NCBI RefSeq assembly: GCF_014898815.1 | Contig: NW_026515455.1 | Coordinates: 248,001 to 312,000, forward strand | Source of the DNA: Panonychus citri | Lineage: Eukaryota; Arthropoda; Arachnida; Trombidiformes; Tetranychidae | Length of the DNA stretch: 64,000 nucleotides | Direction: 5' to 3' | In this document: positions 1 to 12,140 of the stretch, in pieces | Position numbering within the stretch: position 1 is the first letter of the stretch | Layout of the letters: the number at the start of each line of letters is the position of its first letter | Notes under the pieces: generated by a model | The model's input: only the letters and a program-made list of their open reading frames with translations | The model's database searches: none | What the model was told of the DNA's origin: nothing | Translations under genes and position numbers: made by a program

Positions 1-35
1 TGACGACGCTCCGCCCACGGGGCGGAGCGTCGTCA
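1..35. repeat. Perfect GC-rich inverted repeat (hairpin) at the window edge
   Basis: Bases 1-16 and 20-35 are exact reverse complements separated by a 3-base loop (acg). The arms are about 70% GC in a window that is otherwise strongly AT-rich. It could be a foldback, a transposon end or an assembly/contig-end artefact; the sequence alone does not decide. Confidence 0.9.
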
Positions 36-1087
36 GAGCTTCCTATACTACTACCATCATTCTCATTTCTTCTTATAATCATCTTACAAAAAATGCTTTT
101 TCCCTTGAAAGAAAAAAAAAGAGCCAGAATGGTGCAACTTTCCTTACATTTCACCCTGAAAACTGTATTCAGACCTGAGTTGAGTTCCAAGTTAATCAGT
201 ATCAGATTGAACAGCCAACTTTCATTCTAACTAATTGAGGTTGATTATATGTATTTTCTGTTACATTCTCGGTGACAGGTTCATCAATCATATTCATTAT
301 CTACTAACATCTATTAACAGAAGCCGATATTGCAGGTGAAAAGAACAAGAAAGAAAAAAGTTTCAAAAAACCTCCATGAATCAATTGAGAGATTGATCTA
401 AACTTAACTCTTTTATTTTTCTCGAAAACTCAGATTCTTCATCATCATGTTGAAATATAATTGTTTTCATAAATGAAAGTTTCAATTTGATAATCAACTG
501 GACCATTTTCATTAGCAAGACAAGATTTTCATCATGAATAATGATAACTGAATAAATAGCCGGTTTAACATGATAGCTGCTTCTTATTCATGGTGATTAT
601 TATGATAAGTGGCTCAGTAATCATAATGAAAGATCAGGAAAAAGTTCAGCTAATCGTGAATAGAAAAAGAGATAAATACAAATAAATGAATAGATGATGA
701 TGTTATTTCTTCATCTCCATTGAATAAACATTATACACTTTTTATTGGTTCAAGTCAATTATCAGAATCTATTAAATGTAATTAGGTTAAATGTTAATCA
801 TTACAATTTAGTTATAGTACATTTAATATCGTATGAAAAGTCAATGGATTTTACTTTATATTGGATGTATTAATAGTTAGTTTAATCGTTGAAATCGCAA
901 TACAATGTAAATTATCAATGTAATCCAGTTGATCAATGATTCTAATCTTTACGTTAATCCATTCTGGTTCTTACCCGCGGCGATTCAGTCATTTCCATGA
1001 TAATTGAGATTTTTTCTTATCCTTTCCAGATAAAGTTCTAGTTTTTGTATGTCAATAATTACTTTTTTGTCTCTTGGTGATAATTAG
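36..1087 (+). other. AT-rich sequence upstream of the first visible unc-13 exon (probable intron)
   Basis: I see no coding exon here. The next unc-13 exon opens in mid C2 domain behind an AG acceptor at 1086-1087, so this stretch is most simply intron. The upstream C1 domain and N-terminal exons of Munc13 are not found in it and must lie to the left, or be missing if this is a contig end. Confidence 0.5.
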
Positions 1088-4000
1088 TTATTTGTGCCCA
1101 AGGATTGATTGCAAAGGATAAAAGTGGAACTTCTGATCCCTATGTAACTGTTCAAGTCGGTAAAACCAAAAAACGCACTCGAACTATGCCACAAGACCTT
1201 AATCCCGTTTGGAATGAAAAGTTTTACTTTGAGTGTCACAATTCATCGGATCGTATCAAAGTCCGTGTCTGGGATGAAGATAATGACCTTAAATCAAAGT
1301 TACGACAAAAGTTAACTCGAGAATCTGATGATTTTTTGGGTCAAACGATTATCGAAGTTCGAACCCTTTCCGGTGAGATGGACGTTTGGTATAATCTAGA
1401 AAAGCGAACAGATAAATCAGCTGTTTCTGGGGCCATCAGACTTCATATCAGTGTCGAAATCAAAGGTGAAGAGAAAGTTGCTCCATATCACATTCAATAT
1501 ACTTGTTTGCATGAGGTAAGAATTTCCTCTTTTAATTCTTATGAAAACAGAAAAAAATAACAAACGAAAAAAATCTCGGAAAATCTTATCCACCGTAAAA
1601 AATTACTCTCAACATCATTAATTATTTCATGGTAATGATCATGGTGATCATGATGCTCGTAACCTTGATTATTAAACTCATATAATGGAGCCATGAGATT
1701 GTTGAGTAATTTTATCTATGAAGAGATTTTCAGAATAAAATCATTGAACTTTAGTAGGCTCGAACTTTTTTTCCATCTCATTCTCTTATTATCACATTAA
1801 CATGTAGAAGAAGGAAACAAGGCAAAAACATTGAGAAACTCTCATAATACTCAAGGAATCATCTGAATATTTTCTGAATTCTGTCTAATAGAGTTGAATT
1901 TATCTCTACTGTTCAGATGGCGCTATAAGAACTTTTTATTCTCAACTGAGTTTTTCGTATTCTTGCCATTCTATAAATAGAAAAGTTTCTTTTCATCAGA
2001 TAGAATATGAAAGAAACAACGAAATCGATATTTTCCAGGTTACCTTTTTTTCTATCATCATATTTTTTCTCTTCTTCTCGATTTTATATTTATTTCAACC
2101 GATATGTTTTCCTCATGGTTGCTGTTCTCCTCAGGGAGGGCTAACATTATCTCTTGGAAAAGATTCTGTGTCTCATTCAGTCACCGGCTCTCAAATGCAT
2201 CTTCATTTCCTTCATTATAATAATATTGAGCTTCGCTCAGTTACCTTTCAGTTTTCATATTCTAGTAATGAACATTTTCATTATGTTTTTCTGTTAATAT
2301 GATGAATGAAATAACGAAGTGAAAATATCAATCGACTGCACAATATACAATTTAGAACTTTTTCTTTTTCCTCTCATTCTCGATTCTCGATAATTTTAGA
2401 TTATTTTCGAATATATCATTTTCTGAGCTTATCGTAAATAATAATCTTCTTTACATTCATACATTGATTATTCTCAATCATGACAAATGATCCATAATGA
2501 TGGAAATTTGAACATTTTCAATTGTCATCGAATCAAAACTCAACATTGTTCGAAAATCTAAATGAGAGTCAAACTTTGGAATTTGGCTTTTTATAAACTT
2601 AATATTCTGGTTTTAGAATATAAGAAAATTGTTCTCTTAATTATGCTAATTAATCTCCAATTGATTAGCGGGGGAAAAGTTCTATTGAGAAGATTATCCG
2701 TAATTAATTTTTTGCCTGAATTTTCTTCATACTAATCATCTGATTATTTTTTTTCTATTTCCAAATTATCAGAATATTTTCCATCACCTTTGTGAAAAAG
2801 TTAACCAAGGTGTTGTCAAAATCCCAGAGGCCAAAGGGGTAAGTTAATTACTAGATTAATATAACATTAACCTCGTTGACAAGATAATTGTTTGCAATTA
2901 ACTCTCAGATATATTTCAGTTGAGAGCCTACAATTTTCTTTGTTTCCAATTGTAATGATTACCTTAATTGTGATGGTTATTGTTTTAATTGTGATAATGA
3001 TCATGATCACAATTGTAGATCAATGTTTTCGTGACAAGTAATCATCAAAATAGTAGTAGATTAATAATAAATTACCAAGTTGAACAATCAGGATAATTAA
3101 CAATCAATCGAGAGATTATAATCTAAGATAAATATTTTGATTGAGTTAATTAGTTTTATTCATAGACTCAATGAATGATTTGCTAATCAATTACAATTAC
3201 TCATCAGACGATTTAATTATCATTATAACAATTAATCTGAATTTTTTTTTCTATCAACCTGATCAACTGTTAACTCTGATTCTAGGATGACAGTTGGAAG
3301 ATTTATTTTGATTATCCTGGTCAAGAAATCGTCGATGAATTTGCAATGCGATATGGGATCGAAGTGATTTACGGCGCGATGACGTAAGTTAAACAATTTA
3401 GTTATTAATTAACTTAAAAAATGAACAAATTTAAATTAACACAAGAGAAGCGAAAAGTTAATCACCAAGATTGATAACTCATAGAATCAGGAGAGACTAT
3501 GAAATCTTATACAAGCTGAACTAATATGTTTTCATGATCGTAACCAAATGCTGAGCAACTTGAAAACTTTTTCATACTTGATAATGAAATTTGATATCAG
3601 TGAAACTCAATATGAAACTTTGATAATTATTAATATGTTGGTATTAGTTAACATTGTGTCTGGTTGAAATTATGAGTATAATAAATTGTAATTAATGTTG
3701 AAATTAATATTTCAGGCACTTCCATTGTCTTTCCACTAAATATCTGTGTCAAGGAGTCCCCGCCGTCATGAGCACTCTCTTGGCTAATATTAACGCTTAC
3801 TATGCACACACAGCAGCTACTTCGGCTGTTTCAGCCAGCGACAGATTTGCAGCTTCCAATTTTGGGGTAAGTTTTTTCTTTCTTGCTTTCTTGTATCATA
3901 GATATAACAATTAATATTAATTACAACTGATTTGCTTGAGTAAACTATTTCAATCGTGATTAAGGCAACAATTTATCTTTGTATGTGTAATTGATATTAA

Positions 4001-7000
4001 TTAGATTCATCTTTAGCTACGATCAATTTAACTCTTTGGTTTTCTCAGTTCTCGATTATTCTGGTTACAATTTAAGACTACAGTTAACCTTTAATTGAAA
4101 TTAACAGTTCTAACATTTACAATAAGGTTCCATTAGCTTGGAAATGATTAAAAATGTTTAGTTCATGGCTATTTGATCAACAATTTATCTTTAATTGTGA
4201 TCGTAAAGTTTTAGAATTGTCGATTCTGATTTTTGGTACTTCGATGCGCTCATTGTCTTAACAGTTAGTTAAAAAAAGTACGAAACTTGAAATAAGAGAA
4301 AACTTTTCATTCATATTTAAATAAGGATTAGTTCTAAAGCCTCCGAGGTTCTGAACTTATTCCAATATTCCAAGCTGAATAACCACCCACTGTGGATATA
4401 TGAATGATCTGCCAGAAGATCTGAATGATAATGATGGAGATAAAGTGATAAGTTCATTGATAAGATTCAGACTCTTTTGTCAGCTGAGAAAAAAAGTTCT
4501 GAATGAACTTTAAGCTCAAAATCAGAAAAGTTGGAAAAACTTTCAACCTCACACTAGGATTCGTTGTGATATTCACTAGACATGATTCAATGAATTGAAG
4601 GTATAGTTGCATTAAGAATATGGCATTTGAACAGTTCAATAGCTTATCTGTTATTATGTTGTCTTTTTTAAATCATCTCAAATGATTTGACAATTTTAAT
4701 CCTCTTCCAAGTACAATTAGTAAAAATAATAGTTTTCTCAGTTCGATTATCGATTTGAAAATTATAGCTGATTACTATACAATCAATATAAGGCACGAAA
4801 AATTAACTTTGAAAGTAAAAACTTTCGGAATCTTTTTTCATGTAATCACAATGACAATAAATGTCATGGAAAACGGAAATGACCATTGGTCCATTATTGT
4901 AACAATCAAAATGAAAATTCATTAAATTAAGGTCAATTTTATTGAGAATCCATTTTAACAATCGACTCAAATGATTTACCGGAAATGTTCATTTCTTTGA
5001 ATCAATTTGATTGCAACCAGAATCTTTTTTTTTTCAAACCAACAATTTTCAGGGTAATAATGATAATACATAAACTTTAATGTTTACCGGATAATATTAA
5101 CTTGAAGTATACAAATCAAATGGTTCTGATTGAAGTAAATCAGTCATAACAATAATCATAATCTTCATGATGAGTTATAATGTTTATATTTAAAGTTCAT
5201 GAATACCATGAAGTTTGTGAAACTAAATATTAATAGATTCTAATATGGTGAATTTATTATTCATTTATTATTATGTAGAAGGAAAAATTTGTCAAACTCT
5301 TGGACCAACTCCACAATTCACTTAGAATTGACCTTTCCATGTACAGGGTGAGTAAAAATATAACCTGAAACTTTTTGTTCACGAGCTTAACTTTTTACTC
5401 TATCCTTTACTACACAGAACAATTTTCCCGCTTCAAGTCCAGAAAAACTTCAGGATCTTAAATCAACGGTTGATTTACTAACTAGTATTACATTTTTCCG
5501 AATGAAAGTTCAAGAACTATCAAGTCCGCCTCGAGCCTCAACGGTCGTAAAAGATTGTGCCAAAGCCTGTTTAAAGTCAACATACGATTTTCTATTTAAT
5601 AATTGTACTGAATTATATGCAAGAGAGTTTCAAGTGGACCCGAAAAAGGATGATTCCAATGACGAACCAGGACCGAGCCTTAAGAATCTTGACTTTTGGC
5701 ATAAACTTATCGCTCTAATGGTCTCTGTTATTGAAGAAGATCGCAACAGTTATAATCCAGTTCTCAATCAGTAAGTTAATTCTTAATACGAACAATTAAC
5801 CCAATCAACTTTATACAAATACTAAAGAACAAATTGAAAACAGTCAACAATTAAAGTGTCAATATTGTATCGACTGAGCTCATACGTAATCATGATAAGC
5901 AGATTCTCTGATTCATCAATTTATCAAAGATGATAAGTAATCCGATTGGGTGTGGACTTTTCATCGTGATTCTGTTTGTTCTTGAGGTTCAACAATTATT
6001 TAGAAAGGATTTCAAGGTGATAATGGTTATTAGCATGAAAATAACATGGATGATAAGACATAATGATAATATTTACTGTCTATCTTTTCTTGTTTATCGA
6101 ACTGATTTGCTCACAGTGAAGATAAAGTTACATGAATCAGTTTACATGAAAGATTCTTATCATGATTATGATAATATTAATGATGATAAAGTTGATTGAA
6201 TGATAAATGGATGTAAATATTATCCATGATAATGTTTTCTTATCTCGGTAATCTATTTTCCTATCATCTCAGATTCCCACAAGAATTGAACATTGGTCAT
6301 CTAAGTGCAGCAACAATGTGGTCACTGTTTGCCTCTGATATGAAGTTTGCCCTGGAAGAGCATGAACAGCATCGTTGTTGTCGTAGTTCGGCTTATATGA
6401 ACCTTCACTTTAAGGTCAAATGGTTTTATAATACCTATTGTAAAGATGTACCTCAATTCAAAGGTCAAGTTCCAGAATATCCTGCGTAAGTATTAACTCA
6501 GATTCCCTCATGAATGTCATCAGTTATTTATCTTATTCTTTATTGATTATCTTTAGCTGGTTCGAACCTTTCGTTATGCAATGGCTCAATGAGAACGACG
6601 ATGTTTCCCTCGAATATCTGAGAAGTGCCTTCGAACGAGATAAAAAAGACGGGGTGAGTTCCGAATTATTCTCATGATTTATATCGTATTTTCGTCTTGA
6701 CGATAAACTTGAGTTGAGATTAATTCATTTCTAACTGTTAATCATTTTGATTTTCAATCGCTCGTCCTCATGTTGGTTCGTGTGTCTTTCCTGAGTTAAT
6801 TGTTTAATTATCTTACTCTTAAATTACCTTCAATTAACTTTAACTATTCTGTTGTCATTTTAATTGAGTTACAATAAATTCAATGTTAACCAATAATCAT
6901 TATCGGTATTGAATTAGAAATTAGTTTCTATCCTTCATTACAAATTGTTTACTCACATTGTTATTCAATTGATTGACTATTGATGAGTTTCCATGGATTA

Positions 7001-10000
7001 ATTTAGATTCACTTTATTTATCTCAAACAGAATCCTCAGAATTCATGATTATCTTTACCATCTCTCTTTCTGCTTCAAACTAATCATTACAATCCTGAAA
7101 ATAATTGAATTGATCAGTAACAATAACGGTAAAGGTTTGTTGTTGATAATGATTATTTGTCAAGGGAATTACAGTTAATCATCTTGAATGTTGTTGTTGA
7201 ATCTTAACCACCATGAATTGAATTTGTGTTAATCATATTTAATTCAACTTTCCCTTTCCAATGATTAATTGTAACAGTAACTTATAATTGTAGATTATCA
7301 TCTCCATCCAATCATCTCAATTATCTTAATCTATTCACTTGTATTTACAATTTATTCACGATTAGATTATAACCAACAATAAGATAAAATTTGACCTACA
7401 ATTTAAATTGTTAACAATTAACCACATAAAAAGGAACCTTAATTTAAAAGCTTATGCTTGATTGTTTAGCAATCTAATTAGGCTAATTGATAAATAACAC
7501 GAAGAAAAAAATTCAATTGTAATAGTTGATTTTCATTCTCATTTAATGTGTCAACACATTGATTGTTAAATCAAAATCAATTTGATTTGTGATTAAGTTT
7601 ACAATTAAGACTTTTTTGTGAATTGGAATACTAATTTCTGATTAATTTGATCATTTCAGTTCCAACAAAGCTCTGAGCATTCACTTTTCTCAAATTCTGT
7701 GGTGGATGTTTTCACACAATTAACTCAGTGTTTCGATGTAATTAGTAAACTCGAATGTCCTGATCCCGAAATCGTCAAACGTTACCTTAAGCGATTCGCC
7801 AAAACGATCGTTAAAGTTTTAACCGCTTATGCTGAGATTCTGAAGAAAGAGTTTCCAAATTATGTGAAACAAGAAAAAACGGTGAGTAGAAATTAAATTT
7901 TCAACAATTAGCAGCTTTTGGTTGCATGTTGATTAATTATTCAATCTTCCAATTACAGTCATGTATATTGATGAACAATATTCAACAATTACGAGTCCAA
8001 TTGGAGAAGATGTTTGAATCCATGGGAGGTGAAAAGGTAAGCAATCAGTTGATTGTAATAATAAGTAGATATTGTTTCTGACTACACTACAGTGATCATA
8101 ATAATGAGGTAAAATTGTAATGGATAAGCTGAGTGTTGATGCCCTGAGGCAAGAGTACACAGTTTACCCTCAATCCAAGTAGTGATTCAGTGGAACTAAC
8201 TGATTTTCAGCCTTATGATTTAAATCAATACATACTAATTATGGAAATGATGTTTAATTGTCAATAGCTCGAAGCTGATGCTGCTAATATATTGAAAGAC
8301 CTTCAGCAATCACTAAATGGAGTATTGGATGAACTGAGCGCCGTTTTTGCCAAGAGGTGAGTTTACAATTGACAATAAGAGTAAAAAGATGATAATTCAA
8401 ATAATTGATTTACTAATATTTGGTTAACTTTTACCTGTTAATTGATCAGTTTGGAGCCAACAATCAAACAAAGTGTCCAAGAATTAAGTGGCTTATTGGC
8501 CCAAGTCAAAGGATCTGGTTCGGCTCAGAACAAGGCGGCTCTTCGTAACCAGCAAGATGTCGCCGCGGAAGCAGATCATATATTGGCCCATTAATGGATC
8601 TTCTTGATGGTAAACTGAGTCTGTTTGCACAATATTGTGAACGAACTGTACTTAAGCGTTTACTCAAAGAACTTTGGAAGATTGTTATTCACACTCTCGA
8701 GAAAACGATAGTTTTGCCACCAGTGTCAGAGAAAAATGTTCTTTTACAAAATCTACCCAATGCCAAGATCGAAGATGTATCGAGACTTTTCAGAAATCAT
8801 GTAACTGCCAATAAACTACCGAATTTAAGTGTAATGGAGGTAAGAAATTCAATTCGAAAATTGATTCCAATAGAATTAAATTTATATTTTTCTCTTCTGA
8901 CTCAATAGCTTCCACTGCAATTCGAAAAGAATTTAACTCCTCGACAATGTGCGATTCTTGATGTTGCCCTGGAAACGATCAAACAATATTTCCACGCAGG
9001 TGGAAATGGCCTGAAGAAAACCTTCTTGGAGAAAAGTCCAGAACTTCAATCACTTCGATACGCCTTATCTCTTTACACACAGACTACGGATACGCTTCTT
9101 AAAACATTTGTCACAACTCAAACTCAACAAGGTAAACGAGATTAATGACAATTAACTTACGAAGAATAAAAATTGAATAATAATCAAATTTCATTCTATT
9201 GATTTCACCTTGAATCAGATTTACCAACACGAGAAGAAGGACCAGTGGGTGATATCCAGTTACAGGTTGACCTGTTCACCCATCCAGGTACAGGGGAACA
9301 CAAAGTCACTGTTAAAAGTAAGTATTAAATTGTAACAATTTACAATCAACTAATATGAAACTTTAATTTGTCTCAAAAAGTTATGGCCTGTAATGAGCTG
9401 CGTTGGCCTAATCCAAGTGGATTTAAACCCTTCGTTGAAGTTAACCTAATTGGTCCTCATCTTGGTGACAAGAAGCGGAAATTTGCAACAAAAACAAAAA
9501 GCAATACATTGAGCCCTAAATTCAATGAGACGTTTACATTGTGAGTATACATTAGATTATATTATAATAATTCATTGAGTTTATTCATAACTCCAATTAC
9601 TATAATAATAAATGGGGAAAGAGTAAGAGGAAAATGATTGCCTGAGGTTATTAGGAAATCATTAAGGCAAGAATAATGAACTTTGTACAATTCATTTTTT
9701 GTGCAAGGATAAACTTTTTTCTAAGTTCACTGGTCTTAAAGTTAATTAAAAATACCGGTAATTTCTATCATTAACAAGCGAATAAAATTTACCGCTATGA
9801 TAATAATTACCTTTCATTAGGGAATTTCATTGATCTGAAGTTCTGATTTGATTGAATCGTAAAAATTATTACTAATCAAGCTTAACTCTTCTTAATCTTT
9901 CAGCATGATTGGAAATGAAGATGAACCATTATCATTTGAACTCCACATCGCTGTAAAGGATTATTGTTTCGCTAGAGAAGATCGACTTGTTGGTGTGGCG

Positions 10001-10195
10001 ATCATGCAATTAACGGACATCGTTGAACAAGGAAGTTGCAATTGTTGGCTACCTTTAGGACGAAGAGTCCAAATGGACGAAACTGGATGGACAATACTTC
10101 GTATTTTATCACAACGAAGCAACGATGAAGTAGCCAAAGAGTTTGTTAAACTTAAATCTGATGTTCGCAACGATTCAACAATCCAACAGCAATAG
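1088..10195 (+). CDS. unc-13: UNC-13/Munc13 synaptic vesicle priming protein, C-terminal part, 16 exons
   Basis: Munc13 opens syntaxin and templates SNARE assembly at the presynaptic active zone. Exons: 1088-1515, 2773-2838, 3286-3383, 3716-3866, 5279-5347, 5418-5770, 6273-6485, 6557-6653, 7660-7881, 7959-8036, 8268-8356, 8450-8839, 8909-9131, 9219-9317, 9381-9540, 9904-10195. The first exon is the C2B domain (SSDPYVTVQVGKTKKRT-like, then WDEDND and RESDDFLGQTIIEVRTLSG). The MUN domain follows (FAMRYG, HFHCLSTKYLCQGVPAVMS, NNFPASSP, NLDFWHKLI, MNLHFKVKW). The C2C domain and the tail RILSQRSNDEVAKEFVKLKS end the protein. About 1008 residues are encoded, so the N-terminal third including C1 is outside. 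One base is missing at CCC 8587-8589, which creates a false stop at 8591-8593 between ILA and MDLLDGKLSLFA. Identity is very secure; a few exon edges may shift by a base or two. Confidence 0.95.
2987..3014. repeat. 28-bp near-perfect palindrome in an unc-13 intron
   Basis: The two 14-base halves are reverse complements apart from one mismatch, with the core ATGATCAT. Similar TGATCA/ATGATCAT words recur across the non-coding sequence, so this may be a chance product of the biased base vocabulary. No function is claimed. Confidence 0.5.
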
Positions 10196-12140
10196 TTCAA
10201 GTCGATTACTGAAGACAATTAACCAGCAATCGAGAGGAGATTTAATCATGCAAATTTCTATAGACTTGAATCAGTTGGTCTATCATATTTAACCATTGAA
10301 GTGCTAAGAGTGCTGAATGAGCTTGTGACAGGTTATTTGATATTTTTTGTATTCGTTTATTGAGCCTCGATTTTTATTTCTATTGTGTTTGCAAAAACCT
10401 TATCACCTAATTGCAAATTCAGTTACAATTAATTTAAATTAGTCACGTGATAAATACCGTTAACATATTGTTATCTATTATTATGGTTATCATCATCATC
10501 TCAACACTTAAATTGCCTTAGTTAATATTGATCATAATCGTTATTTTTATTCTCGAATTTGATTTGTTTTTTCTCTCTCAATTTGTGAGCAACATATGAA
10601 ATGGCTTCTTTTAAAACAAACATGATAAATCCTGATGAATTTGAATAAGATTCTGAATGAGAAACAAAGACAAGGAGAAAACTATCGATTCCAATGTTAC
10701 CCTGAGTTCCAAATGTTCAAAGAAATTGTTAATTGGAATCGAGACGAAAAAAGCAATAATAATATAAACGAACGACAAAGATGAATAACAATTGATCATG
10801 AACTTGACGGAATCGGGAACAAGGAATCACAATCAACACCACTCATACACTTAAACAATTGATACTAACCAGCCCACTAAATCAACACATTTACTCACAA
10901 AGTTTTCAACAATTTAAATCATCATTAGCGCCAAACTAAAACTGGACAATGGACCAAAGCATTTGATTAATATGATCATTACTTTTTTCGCTTTTTTTAT
11001 TAACTGTTATCATCTTTTCATCATCATCTTCATTAACTAATTCTTAAAATTAAACATTGGATTGATTTGATTTTAATTATCATGAACATTTAAGAAAAAA
11101 AAAACAAATTGTCCAAAAGTCTGATAATTAAAACTAATCATGATGATACACGATAATGATAGTTAATTATACAGAAATCAAAACTTGTAACTTTCTGTTT
11201 CGATCAACTTTTATTTTTATATTATGTACAATTAACCAGTTACTTGATTGTTTACTGGTTGATTAATTGTTTTATTACTAAGTCTCTCTGTTTGAATCTG
11301 TTTTCATTTTGAATCAACAATTAACAACAAATGATTTTGATTTGATTTTGTCCAATGCACTTTGATGGTAATAATTAACAAGTGTTTAATACAATATCAA
11401 CTTTATAAAATATAACTCAATTCAATTAATTCATTCTTCCCGAGGTAATTAACTTCACATTTAAGAACTAAACTTGATCAGCTTTCTAATCATATAATTT
11501 AGATTTCGATATTGTATCGATTTCGACTTATATGAATGAACGATATCCATTCAAGAGGATGTATGAACGTGGTGATCTTGGTAGTTATGAAGAGATCTAA
11601 TCAGAATTATTCTGACAATCTCCTTCACCTTAGACTTATTAATAGTAACTTTGAATTTGATTGTTATCACGTCAAGAGCAATCTAATCAAATCTAATCAA
11701 TGATTCGTGAATTGATTGACATTTAATGAGCCGAGAAAGAACGAATCTTGTATTGGCGTGAGCACTTATTCCCTAGTATCTTAATTTGGAAAGAATACAA
11801 ACTTTTAATTGTTATCGGAAGAATAAACTGTTATCAGGAAGATGAGGAAATGATGATGAAGATGATGAGGTGAGATAAGGTAAGAAGTTTTCAATACGGT
11901 TATCTTCATCTTCATCTTCATCTTTCTTTTTCTTTTCTTATTACTTTAAAGACTTCACGGTGGAGATGCTTCTCTCTCATACTCTCTCCCTATCTCCCTC
12001 GGCCTGAAATCATTTCAAGGTTTACCATTATTTAAGATAATCATCATCCTCATCTCCATCAGATTGTCCCTTAGGCGCAATCAAAAAACTTTACTTTTCT
12101 GATTCATTTGAAATTAAGTCTTGATCTAAGAAAGGTGAAA
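10196..12140. other. unc-13 3'UTR and intergenic sequence before the ABCH gene
   Basis: AT-rich sequence with no supported exon. Low-complexity GATGA/TCATC runs lie around 11840-11930. The proximal part is presumably the unc-13 3'UTR and the distal part the ABCH promoter and 5'UTR. No poly(A) signal or TATA box can be assigned confidently. Confidence 0.5.

Noticed and set aside
5930..6199. Plus-strand ORF between two unc-13 exons
   Set aside because: Lies within an intron bounded by GT at 5771 and AG at 6271-6272, and contains repeated ATGATAA-type low-complexity codons.
12108..12140. Eleven-codon N-terminal extension of the ABCH transporter
   Set aside because: It begins at TTG; the first ATG is at 12141 and the extra residues add no recognisable motif.
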